Below are positions 1 through 8,624 of a stretch of 38,432 nt of DNA, piece by piece; position 1 is the first letter of the stretch; each line of letters starts with the position of its first letter. The notes beneath the pieces were generated by a model, which was not told the origin of the DNA, did not search any database, and worked only from the letters and a program-made list of their open reading frames with translations. The stretch is from Comamonadaceae bacterium (GTDB lineage: Bacteria; Pseudomonadota; Gammaproteobacteria; Burkholderiales; Burkholderiaceae_C). The DNA lies in NCBI GenBank assembly GCA_027486495.1, contig JAIXOZ010000043.1, positions 1 through 38,432 of the forward strand, read 5' to 3'. The position numbers and the translations under genes were made by a program.

Positions 1-168
1 ATCCGTACCAAGTTGGGCGCGCCTTGGCTCGAAAGCGGCCAATTGGTTCGCCTTTTCGAGCGCAGCGTCCCCAGCCCGCACGCCCACTACCTGTGCTGGC
101 GCACCGGCACCATGGAGCGCTGGGAATGCGCCACCTTTGCCGACTGGTTGAAAAAAGCCTTGGCCTGA
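1..168 (+). CDS. LysR-type transcriptional regulator, C-terminal fragment (5' end outside window)
   Basis: An open frame runs from the first base to a TGA at 166-168 and gives 55 residues. The text (LESGQLVRLFERSVPSPHAH, then an aromatic patch and a final FADWLKKAL) looks like the last part of the effector-binding domain of LysR regulators of the GcvA type, which usually end in a conserved F..WL helix. The DNA-binding domain lies upstream of the window, so target and ligand cannot be read. The FAD oxidase gene follows on the same strand after 67 bases. LysR genes are more often divergent from their targets, so regulation of glcD by this protein is not implied. The family call is moderate because only the tail is visible. 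Confidence 0.6.
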   Translation: MRTKLGAPWLESGQLVRLFERSVPSPHAHYLCWRTGTMERWECATFADWLKKALA

Positions 169-235
169 TTTCACAAGTCTGTCAAAGATTCTTCAGCCCT
201 ACGGCACGGGCTTGCGCTTACAGTTAAGGCCTAAC

Positions 236-1762
236 ATGAAGGTTTTGAATGCCATGAGCGCCAACACCCCTGCCGAAACACAACAACTGACCGCCACCGA
301 ACGTGCCGAGCGCCAACGCGCTGTGGTGCAGGCCTTGGGGCGCGTGTTACCGGCCGACGCCATCCTCTACACACCCGAAGACACCACACCCTATGAATGC
401 GACGGCCTGACCGCTTACCGTGAGCGGCCCTTGGTGGTGGCCCTGCCCGAAACCGAAGCCCAGGTGCAAGCCGTGCTCAAAGCCTGCCATGCGCTTCAAG
501 TGCCGGTGGTGGCACGCGGTGCGGGCACGGGTTTGTCAGGCGGCGCCATGCCGCACCGCATGGGCGTGACGCTGTCGATGGCGCGTTTCAACCAGATCAA
601 AACCGTAGACCCCGTCAGCCGCACGGCCGTGGTGCAGTGCGGTGTGCGCAACCTCGCCATCAGCGAGGCGGCTGCGCCTTATGGCCTGTATTACGCGCCC
701 GATCCGTCCAGCCAAATCGCCTGCACCATCGGCGGCAACGTGGCCGAAAACTCGGGCGGCGTGCATTGCCTCAAATACGGCCTGACGGTGCACAACGTGC
801 TCAAGGTGCGCGGCTTCACCGTCGAAGGTGACCCGATCGAATTTGGCAGCGTCGCTCTGGATACGTCTGGCTACGACCTGCTGGCCGTGCTGGTGGGCAG
901 CGAAGGCATGCTGGCGGTGACCACCGAAGTCACTGTCAAACTGGTGCCCAAGCCCCAGCTGGCGCGCTGCATCATGGCCAGCTTTGACGACGTGCGCAAA
1001 GCGGGCGACGCCGTGGCCGCGGTCATTGCGGCGGGCATCATTCCGGCGGGGCTGGAGATGATGGACGGCCCCATGACCATTGCGGTGGAAGACTTTGTGC
1101 ACGCAGGTTACGACCTGAGCGCGGCGGCGATTTTGCTGTGCGAGAGCGACGGCACGCCCGAAGAAGTCGAAGAAGAAATCGGCCGCATGAGCGAAGTGCT
1201 GCGAGGCTGCGGTGCCACCGCCATCACCGTGAGCCGCGACGAAGCCCAGCGCATGAAATTCTGGAGTGGCCGCAAAAACGCCTTCCCGGCGTCGGGCCGC
1301 ATCAGCCCCGACTACATGTGCATGGACTCGACCATCCCGCGCAAGCGCTTGGCCGATATTTTGGAAGCCATCTCCGAGATGGAAAAGAAATACGCCTTGC
1401 GCTGCCTGAACGTGTTCCACGCAGGCGACGGCAACCTGCACCCGCTGATCTTGTTCGATGCCAACGACGCCGACCAACTGCGCCGCTGCGAGTTGTTTGG
1501 CGCCGACATCCTGGAAACCAGCGTGGCCATGGGCGGCACGGTGACGGGCGAACACGGTGTGGGCATCGAGAAGGTCAACAGCATGTGCGTGCAGTTCAGC
1601 GCCGAAGAAAACGAGCAGATGTTCGCCGTCAAACGTGCCTTCGACCCGCAAGGCCTGCTCAACCCCGGTAAGGTCATCCCCACGCTCAACCGCTGTGCCG
1701 AGTACGGCCGCATGTTGGTGCGGGCTGGGGCAATCAAGCACCCGGATTTGCCACGGTTCTGA
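236..1762 (+). CDS. glcD: FAD-binding oxidase, glycolate oxidase subunit GlcD type
   Basis: Predicted 508-residue flavoprotein that oxidises a 2-hydroxyacid such as glycolate or D-lactate. The N-terminal PCMH-type FAD domain contains VARGAGTGLSGG (about residues 92-103), the phosphate-binding loop of this family. The C-terminal FAD-oxidase domain has HAGDGNLHP (about 395-403) and TGEHGVGIEK (about 436-445), both hallmarks of GlcD/D-lactate dehydrogenases. Length matches E. coli GlcD (499). The ATG at 236 was chosen because AAGG at 226-229 sits 6 bases upstream. A TTG at 212 lacks such a site, and ATG 254 is a possible alternative. GlcE and GlcF, the usual partners, are not next to it: the next gene is a convergent toxin-antitoxin pair. 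A stand-alone GlcD-like dehydrogenase is therefore also possible. Confidence 0.88.
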   Translation: MKVLNAMSANTPAETQQLTATERAERQRAVVQALGRVLPADAILYTPEDTTPYECDGLTAYRERPLVVALPETEAQVQAVLKACHALQVPVVARGAGTGLSGGAMPHRMGVTLSMARFNQIKTVDPVSRTAVVQCGVRNLAISEAAAPYGLYYAPDPSSQIACTIGGNVAENSGGVHCLKYGLTVHNVLKVRGFTVEGDPIEFGSVALDTSGYDLLAVLVGSEGMLAVTTEVTVKLVPKPQLARCIMASFDDVRKAGDAVAAVIAAGIIPAGLEMMDGPMTIAVEDFVHAGYDLSAAAILLCESDGTPEEVEEEIGRMSEVLRGCGATAITVSRDEAQRMKFWSGRKNAFPASGRISPDYMCMDSTIPRKRLADILEAISEMEKKYALRCLNVFHAGDGNLHPLILFDANDADQLRRCELFGADILETSVAMGGTVTGEHGVGIEKVNSMCVQFSAEENEQMFAVKRAFDPQGLLNPGKVIPTLNRCAEYGRMLVRAGAIKHPDLPRF

Positions 1763-1863
1763 TCTGTTTGAGCCTCAATCCTGGGGCTCGACGTCTTACC
1801 TGCTCAAGGCGGCGTCGGTTTTACCCGACCAAGTAGTGTCCAGCCACATCATCTTGCACCGGA

Positions 1864-2163
1864 TCAAACAGCCAACAAAGCACAGCGCTGAATCTTCGAC
1901 AAGGCTTCACCCATTTTCTCGCGCGCCACAGCCATGTCGTAATTGCTCTGGCCTCTCAGCCACCAGCCATCGCTCAATCCAAAATAGCGGCACAAGCGCA
2001 AATCCGTGTCGGCGGTGATGGCGCGTTTACCCGCCACGATGTCACCGATGCGCTGGGCGGGTACGCCAATGTCTTTGGCCAGTCGGTATTTACTCAGACC
2101 CAAAGGCTTGAGAAATTCTTCTTCCAGCATTTCGCCGGGTGTCACAGGTGCAACGGCTCTCAT
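1864..2163 (-). CDS. higA: HigA-family antitoxin, XRE-type DNA-binding protein
   Basis: Predicted 99-residue antitoxin that neutralises the adjacent HigB and represses the operon. The start MRAVAPVTPGEMLEEEFLKP and the following helix-turn-helix (LSKYRLAKDIGVPAQRIGDI, about residues 24-43) are typical of the VapI/HigA group of XRE repressors, followed by the usual GLSDGWWL segment. Upstream in-frame codons exist, but ATG at 2163 has a strong AAGGAG seven bases before it. It follows the toxin gene after 16 bases, giving the toxin-first order usual for HigBA and unlike most toxin-antitoxin operons. The tail (KIQRCALLAV) is short but normal. It converges on glcD with a 101-base gap. Confidence 0.9.
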   Translation of the reverse strand: MRAVAPVTPGEMLEEEFLKPLGLSKYRLAKDIGVPAQRIGDIVAGKRAITADTDLRLCRYFGLSDGWWLRGQSNYDMAVAREKMGEALSKIQRCALLAV

Positions 2164-2179
2164 ATGGGTTCTCCTTGAG

Positions 2180-2461
2180 TCAGTGGTAGTCGACAATTTC
2201 CACATCGAATGCGCCTTCGGCCGTCCATCGAAAGCACACACGCCACTGGTCATTGATGCGGATGCTGTGCTGACCTTTCCGGTCGCCTTTGAGCGCTTCA
2301 AGGCGGTTCCCCGGCGGGGCTCTCAGATCGTCCAGCACGGCTGACCAGTCCAATTGCTCCAGTTTTCGCAAAGCCGGGCGTTCGATGGCGACCCATCGTG
2401 CCACACGCACACCCTCGAACAGCTTTTGCGTGTCGTTGCATGAAAAGGAACGGATCGCCAC
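2180..2461 (-). CDS. higB: HigB-family toxin (RelE/ParE superfamily mRNA interferase)
   Basis: Predicted 93-residue toxin. HigB proteins bind the ribosome and cut translated mRNA. The C-terminal run PPGNRLEALKGDRKGQHSIR, then INDQWRVCF and a final VEIVDYH, is almost diagnostic of the family, including the basic and His residues of the RelE fold. There is no ATG in frame: the likely starts are GTG at 2461 (giving MAIRSFSC, which fits homologues) or GTG at 2467. Neither has a clear ribosome binding site, so the mRNA may be leaderless or poorly translated, as is often seen for toxins. An inverted repeat directly upstream (2471-2487) is the probable HigA operator. Frame intact, no truncation seen. 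Confidence 0.88.
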   Translation of the reverse strand: MAIRSFSCNDTQKLFEGVRVARWVAIERPALRKLEQLDWSAVLDDLRAPPGNRLEALKGDRKGQHSIRINDQWRVCFRWTAEGAFDVEIVDYH

Positions 2462-2470
2462 TCCCACATG

Positions 2471-2487
2471 ATAACGCCATGCGTTAT
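2471..2487. promoter_or_regulatory. Perfect inverted repeat, probable HigA operator
   Basis: ATAACGC-CAT-GCGTTAT is a perfect 7-3-7 inverted repeat ending 3 bases before the first possible HigB start codon. A palindrome just upstream of a toxin-antitoxin operon is where the antitoxin repressor normally binds. Function is inferred from position. Confidence 0.55.
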
Positions 2488-2554
2488 TAAATCACAAGAC
2501 CTCACTCACCAGGTCAGGGGATGGCGACACGGTGTTGGATGAGCAGGTCCGCGC

Positions 2555-3940
2555 TCAGTCCAACCCGCGCACCACCTGCATGGCTTCTTCAATGCGCTCG
2601 ACCGGGTAGATGGTCAGGCCTTCAAAGGCCTTGTCGTTCTTTTTGGGGGCATTGGCCTTGGGCACCACGGCCACTTTGAAGCCGAGCTTGGCCGCTTCCT
2701 TCAGGCGGTCTTGCCCGCGCGGCGCGGGGCGGACTTCGCCCGCCAGGCCCACTTCACCAAAAGCGATGAAGCCCTTGGGCAAGGCTTTCCCGCGCAGGCT
2801 GCTGGTGATCGCCAGCATCACCGCCAAGTCGGCTGCGGGCTCGCTGATGCGCACGCCGCCCACCGCGTTCACAAACACGTCCTGGTCCATGCAGGCCACA
2901 CCCGCGTGGCGGTGCAGCACTGCCAACAACATGGCCAGGCGGTCGCGGTCCAGGCCCACGCTCAAACGGCGGGGCGAAGGCCCCCCGCTGTCCACCAGTG
3001 CTTGAATTTCGACCAGCAAGGGGCGAGTGCCTTCGAGCGTGACCATCACGCAGCTGCCGGGCACGGGCTCGGCGTGTTGGCTCAAAAAGATGGCGCTCGG
3101 GTTGCTCACACCCTTGAGACCTTTTTCGGTCATGGCAAAGACGCCAATTTCGTTGACCGCACCAAAGCGGTTCTTGATGGCGCGGATCAGGCGGAAGTTC
3201 GAATGCGTGTCGCCCTCAAAGTAGAGCACCGTATCCACCATGTGCTCCAGCACGCGGGGGCCAGCGAGCGCACCTTCTTTGGTAACGTGGCCGACCAGCA
3301 CGATGGTGGTGCCGGTGGATTTGGCGGTGCGCGTCAGGTGCGCTGCGCATTCGCGCACCTGTGCCACCGAGCCGGGCGCGCTGGTCAGTTGGTCCGAGTA
3401 CACCGTCTGAATCGAGTCGATGATGGCAATGCCAGGCTGACGCGACTGCAGGGTGTGCAAGATTTTTTCGAGCTGGATCTCAGGCAACACCGGCACCTGC
3501 GAGTCGGGCAAGCCCAGGCGGCGTGAGCGCATGGCCACTTGCGCGCCACTTTCTTCACCCGTCACATACAAGGTGTTCATGCCGCTGCGCTGCAGCGCGT
3601 CCACCGCTTGCAAAAGCAGGGTGGATTTGCCAATGCCCGGGTCCCCGCCAATCAGCACCACCCCGCCTTCGACCATGCCACCGCCCAGCACCCGGTCAAG
3701 CTCGTCAATGCCGGTGGGGTGGCGCTCAAAGTCGGCCGCTTCAATCTGGGCCAGCGGCAACACCTCAGAGGTAGGCGCCAGCGAAGCGTGCACCGAACCA
3801 AAACGGTTTTTACCTGCTGCAGGCTCGCTGGAGCCCTCGATCAAGGTGTTCCAGGCGTTGCAGCTGGGGCATTTGCCCATCCAGCGGGCGCTGGTGCCGC
3901 CGCATTCGGTGCAAGTGAATATCGATTTGTCTTTGGCCAT
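2555..3940 (-). CDS. radA: DNA repair protein RadA
   Basis: Predicted 461-residue RecA-like ATPase (also called Sms) that promotes branch migration of recombination intermediates. Visible parts in order: a four-cysteine zinc finger (C10, C13, C24, C27; CTECGG and CPSC), Walker A GGDPGIGKST (about 98-107), Walker B IAIIDS (about 171-176), the RadA-specific KNRFG motif (256-260), and a Lon-protease-like C-terminal domain without a protease site. Length equals the family norm (about 455-460). The start at MAKDKSIFTC is the standard RadA N-terminus; a longer frame to 4015 is not. No clear ribosome binding site precedes it. It is the last of three minus-strand genes (sensor kinase, nitronate monooxygenase, radA); the 87-base gap before it allows either read-through or an own promoter. 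Confidence 0.97.
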   Translation of the reverse strand: MAKDKSIFTCTECGGTSARWMGKCPSCNAWNTLIEGSSEPAAGKNRFGSVHASLAPTSEVLPLAQIEAADFERHPTGIDELDRVLGGGMVEGGVVLIGGDPGIGKSTLLLQAVDALQRSGMNTLYVTGEESGAQVAMRSRRLGLPDSQVPVLPEIQLEKILHTLQSRQPGIAIIDSIQTVYSDQLTSAPGSVAQVRECAAHLTRTAKSTGTTIVLVGHVTKEGALAGPRVLEHMVDTVLYFEGDTHSNFRLIRAIKNRFGAVNEIGVFAMTEKGLKGVSNPSAIFLSQHAEPVPGSCVMVTLEGTRPLLVEIQALVDSGGPSPRRLSVGLDRDRLAMLLAVLHRHAGVACMDQDVFVNAVGGVRISEPAADLAVMLAITSSLRGKALPKGFIAFGEVGLAGEVRPAPRGQDRLKEAAKLGFKVAVVPKANAPKKNDKAFEGLTIYPVERIEEAMQVVRGLD

Positions 3941-4027
3941 GGAGAGATTGTGCCTTTGGGCAGTCGCGTGTGTGGGACCTGCAGGCACCGACCACCAAAG
4001 AAAGACATCCCCCAATAGGTCGGATCT

Positions 4028-5140
4028 TTATGGTCCGATGTGGCGAGCTCCGCACAGGGTCAGACTTGCACCGTCGCGCGCGGCAGTGGGGTCAAGCTCG
4101 AGCCAAGCCTCTACAAACTCACGGGTGATGTCAGTCGCACTCAGGCTGCGCGCACTTGCTGCGTTTTGTCCAGCCCAAAGGGGCGTGCAGTCGCTGCTGC
4201 CTTGCGCCTCAGCGGCAGTGCGCAAAGGAGCAATGGCCGCTGTGGCCAAAGGAAATGCGGGAGCCGCTTCATTCAATGGCCCCAATTCACGCATCAAACG
4301 GTTGACGATGCCACGCGCCGGACGGCCGCTGAACAAGGTGGTCAAGGCGGTGTGCTGGGCGGCAGGTGACTGCAAGGCCGCACGGTGCAGCGCGCTGGTG
4401 CTGGCTTCGTCGCTGCACAAATAGGCCGTGCCAATTTGCACACCCGAAGCCCCAAGCAACTGGGCGGCCGCCACGGCTTGGGCCGTGCCCACGCCACCCG
4501 CAGCGATCACAGGCACCTCCACGGCTTGCACCATTTGGGGCAACAAGGCAAAAGTGCCGATTTGCGTGCTCAGGTCGTCCGTCAAAAACATGCCCCTGTG
4601 GCCTCCTGCCTCCAGCCCCTGGGCGATGACCGCGTCGACGCCATTGGCCTGTAGCCAGACCGCTTCTTTCACTGTGGTAGCGGACGAGAGCACAAGGGAG
4701 CCCCAGCTTTTGACTCGGGCCAGCAAATCGGGGGCGGGCAGGCCAAAGTGAAAACTCACCACCGCTGGGCGGAAAACCTCCAGCACATCGGCGCTCTCAT
4801 GGCCAAAGGGCACCCGCCCCGGCCCGCCAGGCATCTGCGACGGGTCCAGCCCAAACTCGCGGTAATACGTGGCCAAGGCCTGCTGCCAACGGACTTGGGC
4901 TTGCGGTGACGGTGTGGGCGGGGTGTGGCAAAAAAAGTTGACGTTGTAGGGCGCACGGGTGGCCACGGTCAGCGCCTGGAGCTCGGCTTGCAAGGCATCT
5001 GGGCTGAGCATGGCTGCGGGCAGCGCCCCCAGCCCACCGGCTTGGCACACGGCCAAAGCCAAGCGGTGGTTTTGTGAGCCCGCCATGGGCGCCTGAAAAA
5101 TGGGCGCTTTCAGGCTCAAGTGTTGAAAGACATGTGACAT
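4028..5140 (-). CDS. Nitronate monooxygenase (2-nitropropane dioxygenase family)
   Basis: Predicted 370-residue FMN-dependent TIM-barrel enzyme that oxidises alkyl nitronates such as propionate 3-nitronate to the carbonyl compound and nitrite. Signs: QAPMAGSQNHRLA near residue 16, QGLEAGGHRG (174-183) whose His181 matches the catalytic histidine of class I enzymes, and the FMN phosphate-binding AAGGVGTA (213-220) with GTAYL (237-241). Length is right for the family. Start at MSHVFQHLSL, as an in-frame extension to 5185 looks non-coding. It lies 48 bases after the sensor kinase on the same strand. The natural substrate cannot be told from sequence; detoxification of nitronates or another FMN reaction (enoyl reductase-like) are both possible. 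Confidence 0.9.
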   Translation of the reverse strand: MSHVFQHLSLKAPIFQAPMAGSQNHRLALAVCQAGGLGALPAAMLSPDALQAELQALTVATRAPYNVNFFCHTPPTPSPQAQVRWQQALATYYREFGLDPSQMPGGPGRVPFGHESADVLEVFRPAVVSFHFGLPAPDLLARVKSWGSLVLSSATTVKEAVWLQANGVDAVIAQGLEAGGHRGMFLTDDLSTQIGTFALLPQMVQAVEVPVIAAGGVGTAQAVAAAQLLGASGVQIGTAYLCSDEASTSALHRAALQSPAAQHTALTTLFSGRPARGIVNRLMRELGPLNEAAPAFPLATAAIAPLRTAAEAQGSSDCTPLWAGQNAASARSLSATDITREFVEAWLELDPTAARDGASLTLCGARHIGP

Positions 5141-5188
5141 GGGGCCTACTTTAATGCCTGAGCAGCCAGCCTGCATGTACTTCACTCA

Positions 5189-7870
5189 TCAGGCAGCCAG
5201 TTGGCGGGGAAACTCTTCGCCCAGCAGCCCCTTGATCTCATGGCGCAGCGCATCCACTGCGATGGGCTTTGAGACATACCCATCCATGCCTGCGGCCAAA
5301 TACCGTTCCTTGTCTCCCTTGAGGGCATTGGCCGTCACGGCAATGATGGGCGTGCGTTGGAGTTGCTGGTTTTTCTCCAGCGTGCGGATGATTTCAGCGG
5401 CTTCCACCCCGCCCATTTCAGGCATGTGGATGTCCATCAGAATCAGGTCAAATTCACGGGTTGAAAAAGCCTCTATGGCCTCGATGCCGTTGTTGACAAT
5501 GCTGACCTCGTAACCCATGCGCTGCAACAAAATGGTCTCCAAGGTCTGGTTGATCGGTGTGTCCTCGACCAGCAAAATGCGTTGCGGCTTGAATGAGGGC
5601 TCGCGTGCGTCTGCATGGACTGGCGCGGTGGTGTCCATTGTGCTTGTCAATCCATTCAAAACACTCGCCAACTCGTTGACGTCGATCGGTTTGACCAAGA
5701 AGCCCTGAATGCCTTGTGGGTCCAGTTGCTCTTGGCTGATTTGCTCGCTCAGCGCCCCCATCATGATGATGGGCATTTGCGCCGCCGAAAACAGCTGCCT
5801 TAACTGCGCGGCCAGCGCAAAGCCATCGATATCCGGCATGTTCACATCAATCAAGGCGCATCGGGCTTTGCGCAGTTGCGGGGAATGCAGGGCCTGTGCA
5901 GCGCCGTCCACAGCAGCGGTATTCAGCCCCAAGTTTTGCAGCTGATGGCTCAGCACCTTGCGGCTGCTGGCGTTGTCATCCACCAGCAAGAGCGTTTGTC
6001 CCGCCCAAGATGCGACCAAGTTTTGCGCGCAAGCCTGTGTGTCGACCAAGGTGTGCAACTGCACATGAAAGCTGAAGGCGCTGCCGTATCCGAGTTGACT
6101 GCTCACGCTGATATCGCCGCCCATCATGCGCACCAGGCTGCGACTGATGGCCAGGCCCAAACCTGTGCCGCCAAATCGGCGAACCGTACTGGAGTCGGCT
6201 TGGGTGAACACATCGAAAATCAAGGCCTGTTTGTCGGGCGCGATGCCGATTCCCGTGTCCTTGACGGTGAATTGCAGCCAAACACCATCACGGTTTGGCG
6301 GGGACACCATGGTGTTGATGCACAGCAAAATTTCACCTTGCGCCGTAAATTTGATGGCATTGCCCAACAAATTGGTGATCACCTGCTGCAAGCGCAAGGG
6401 GTCGCCAATGACCTCGTCGGGCACGTCGCACCCCAAGTCACAAACCAGCTCGAGCTCTTTTTCGCTGGCCCGCAAAGACAGCGTGCGTATGGCCTGCCGA
6501 ATCAAGCTGTGCAATGAAAACGGGTGCGGGTCCAGACTGAGCTTGCGCGCTTCGATTTTTGAAAAGTCCAAGATGTCATTGATCACGGCCAACAAAGACT
6601 GCGCCGATGTCGAGGCCATGTCCAGGTAACTTCTTTGTTCGGCCGTCAACCGGGTCTGCAGGCACAGCTCGGTCATGCCCAAAATGCCGTTCATGGGCGT
6701 TCGGATTTCATGGCTCATGTTGGCCAAGAAGTCACTTTTGGAGGCGTTGGCCGCTTGCGCTGCGTCACGCGCCATGGCCAGATCTTTTTCGGCATGGATG
6801 CGCGCCTCCACGAATTCGTTGAACGCGTGTGTGACCGTTTGGATCTCATGACCGCCCACTTGGGCAATGGGGGCGACAACCTGACCATCTCGCATTCGGG
6901 CAGCCGTCTGGTGCATGGCCCGTGCCAGAACATCCAATGGCCGCACCACCCGTGCCACAAAGATCCACAACAACGGCACCATCACCAGCAGCAAGAGACC
7001 ACTGAGGCCCAGCATTTTGCGGTAGAGGTTTTCTACAGGTGCAAAGGCCTCAGCAGAGGGGACCACGGAAGCCACAATCCAGCCCGTGGTTGCCAGTTTT
7101 TTGAAGGTGAACAGGCCTTTGAGGCCACGCGTGTTGTAGCCCTCTTGCGTGCCCTCGAAGCCTTTCATGGCATTTTCAAAAGGAACATTACCGCTGTCTT
7201 GGGGGACGGTCTTCAAAATCAGCGCAGGGTCTGGATGCGCAATGCGCAGTCGATCCTGACTGACGAGGTAGAAATAACCCGTCTCACCGTTCTTGCGGCT
7301 GGCAATCGAACCCAGCAAATTGGGTTTGTTGAGGTTGAGGACCCCGCCCAGGATACCCACCAACTGACCGTTGGCGTCCTTGATGGGGGCCGCCACAACC
7401 ACAATGGGCTGTTGTGTGGCCCGCCCCAAAATGGGCGCAGAAATCACGGGCTCGCCGGTCTTGATGACACCTTGAATGTAGTCCCTGCCTGACATGTCCA
7501 GCGTCCTGCGGCCAGGCTTGATTGGCCAGTCGACCAAAAGAACGCCTTTGGCATCGAAGACGTAGAGGTCATCAAACACCGTCAGCAAGGCCTGCTCGTC
7601 TTGGACAAATTTTTCCAGACTGACCAACTGCCCCATCGAAGCGATGGGCACATGGCGCGCCACCATGTTCAACATGTTGACACTGTCATCCAGTTTTTCA
7701 TCGAGGTGACTGGCCAGTTCACTCAACTGGCGAAATTCATGCTTTTCGATTCTTTGCACGATGTCTGTGCGCATCACCTGAAACTGCAAGGCAAATTGGG
7801 CCAGCAGCAGTGCGATGGCCAGTGCGATGGCACTGAGGGACAGTTGTACTTTAAGGCTGAGGTTTTTCAT
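5189..7870 (-). CDS. Hybrid sensor histidine kinase with periplasmic Cache domain and two receiver domains
   Basis: Predicted 893-residue inner-membrane kinase. Order: TM1 (about 9-29), periplasmic sensor of double-Cache type (about 35-280) with [14 protein letters not shown] and [17 protein letters not shown] segments, TM2 (about 287-308), HAMP region (about 308-360), HisKA with [15 protein letters not shown] and phospho-acceptor H387, HATPase with N-box around N500/N504, DTGIGIAPD (538-546) and GGTGLGL (567-573), then receiver 1 (acidic DD at 631-632, D675, K727) and receiver 2 (ED at 769-770, D813, K868). Both receivers keep the key Asp and Lys and look active. No Hpt domain is present, so phosphotransfer to a separate protein is expected. 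No response regulator gene lies beside it, so output and ligand are unknown. The start ATG at 7870 gives a good membrane-insertion N-terminus. Confidence 0.94.
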   Translation of the reverse strand: MKNLSLKVQLSLSAIALAIALLLAQFALQFQVMRTDIVQRIEKHEFRQLSELASHLDEKLDDSVNMLNMVARHVPIASMGQLVSLEKFVQDEQALLTVFDDLYVFDAKGVLLVDWPIKPGRRTLDMSGRDYIQGVIKTGEPVISAPILGRATQQPIVVVAAPIKDANGQLVGILGGVLNLNKPNLLGSIASRKNGETGYFYLVSQDRLRIAHPDPALILKTVPQDSGNVPFENAMKGFEGTQEGYNTRGLKGLFTFKKLATTGWIVASVVPSAEAFAPVENLYRKMLGLSGLLLLVMVPLLWIFVARVVRPLDVLARAMHQTAARMRDGQVVAPIAQVGGHEIQTVTHAFNEFVEARIHAEKDLAMARDAAQAANASKSDFLANMSHEIRTPMNGILGMTELCLQTRLTAEQRSYLDMASTSAQSLLAVINDILDFSKIEARKLSLDPHPFSLHSLIRQAIRTLSLRASEKELELVCDLGCDVPDEVIGDPLRLQQVITNLLGNAIKFTAQGEILLCINTMVSPPNRDGVWLQFTVKDTGIGIAPDKQALIFDVFTQADSSTVRRFGGTGLGLAISRSLVRMMGGDISVSSQLGYGSAFSFHVQLHTLVDTQACAQNLVASWAGQTLLLVDDNASSRKVLSHQLQNLGLNTAAVDGAAQALHSPQLRKARCALIDVNMPDIDGFALAAQLRQLFSAAQMPIIMMGALSEQISQEQLDPQGIQGFLVKPIDVNELASVLNGLTSTMDTTAPVHADAREPSFKPQRILLVEDTPINQTLETILLQRMGYEVSIVNNGIEAIEAFSTREFDLILMDIHMPEMGGVEAAEIIRTLEKNQQLQRTPIIAVTANALKGDKERYLAAGMDGYVSKPIAVDALRHEIKGLLGEEFPRQLAA

Positions 7871-8129
7871 CGATCGTTCAAGCCTGCGGCGTGATCCGGT
7901 GTGTTGACTGACTGGCCATGGATTAATTCGCGTTCTGTGCTTGCCGCATGACAGCCACTGTATTTTGTTGCTTTTGATTCTAGTCTTGTAAAAATAATTG
8001 ATAAAAATTAACTATTTATTGTTTGTAAATTTCAAAAACTTTTGACACAGTTTTTGGGTTTGCGAATTGGCGATACCAAGGGTAAACCCCAGCATTCACT
8101 ACCCGCCATTCAATTAACATGTTAAATAA
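7871..8129. other. Intergenic region between divergent sensor kinase and hpaR
   Basis: This 259-base gap is AT-rich compared with its flanks (runs such as AAAATAATTGATAAAAATTA near 7989-8008). It must hold promoters for both the kinase (leftward) and hpaR (rightward). A TTGACA occurs at 8042-8047, but no convincing -10 box follows at 16-18 bases. A perfect palindrome at 8114-8125 is listed separately. No gene was seen. Confidence 0.5.
8114..8125. promoter_or_regulatory. Palindrome TTAACATGTTAA before hpaR, probable HpaR operator
   Basis: A perfect 12-base palindrome lies four bases before the hpaR start codon. MarR-family repressors bind AT-rich palindromes of this type at their own promoters. 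HpaR is known to repress hpa operons and to be released by pathway intermediates. Binding here is inferred from position and symmetry. Confidence 0.5.
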
Positions 8130-8624
8130 ATGCAAGCCACCCCATTCATCCACCGCAACCTGCCTCGCCTGCTCTTGCAGGCGCGCGAATCGGTCATGGG
8201 CCACACCCGACCCAGCCTGCGTGAACACGGTCTATCGGACCAACAGTGGCGCGTGCTGAGGGTGCTGGGCGAGCATGCCCACGACAGCGCTGGGGTTGAA
8301 ACCGGGCGTGTGGCCAAGGAGGCTTTCTTGCTTGGCCCCAGCCTGACGGGTGTACTCAACCGGATGGCGCGTGACGGACTGATCGAACGCCAACGCTGCC
8401 CGCAGGACGCGCGAAGGACAGTGGTGCGCGCGACGGCGCTCGGCCTGTCCAAGGTGCAAGCCTTGTCGCGCAGCATTGAGGCCCATTACGCATGGATGGA
8501 GGGGCAACTGGGTAAAACAGTCTTGCAGGATTTGTATGGCCTGCTCGACCAAGTCATCGCGCTGGAAGGCGATGGACCCGTGGTACCCGATGAGCCCACC
8601 CACCCAAAGAAAGCTGCACCATGA
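8130..8624 (+). CDS. hpaR: Homoprotocatechuate degradation operon regulator HpaR (MarR family)
   Basis: Predicted 164-residue winged-helix repressor of the aromatic degradation genes that follow. HRNLPRLLLQARESVMGHTRPSLREHGLSDQQWRVLRVL is the HpaR N-terminal signature. The DNA-recognition helix and wing follow (LGPSLTGVLNRMARDGLIERQ, then DARRTVVRATALG). ATG at 8130 is the only start that keeps the conserved N-terminus, yet no ribosome binding site is visible because the bases before it are TTAACATGTTAAATAA, so the mRNA may be leaderless. Its stop overlaps the hpaG1 start (ATGA at 8621-8624), placing the repressor first in the operon it probably controls. In E. coli hpaR is usually divergent from the meta-cleavage genes, so this arrangement makes the repressor level follow operon expression. 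Confidence 0.93.
   Translation: MQATPFIHRNLPRLLLQARESVMGHTRPSLREHGLSDQQWRVLRVLGEHAHDSAGVETGRVAKEAFLLGPSLTGVLNRMARDGLIERQRCPQDARRTVVRATALGLSKVQALSRSIEAHYAWMEGQLGKTVLQDLYGLLDQVIALEGDGPVVPDEPTHPKKAAP

Noticed and set aside
536..1741. 401-codon minus-strand frame opposite the FAD oxidase
   Set aside because: Antisense shadow of a gene with clear FAD-binding motifs.
1770..1789. GAGCC/GGCTC inverted repeat after the FAD oxidase as a terminator
   Set aside because: Five-base stem, ten-base loop and no T-run; too weak to call.
8042..8047. TTGACA as an hpaR -35 box
   Set aside because: No acceptable -10 box occurs 16-18 bases downstream, so the promoter cannot be placed with confidence.
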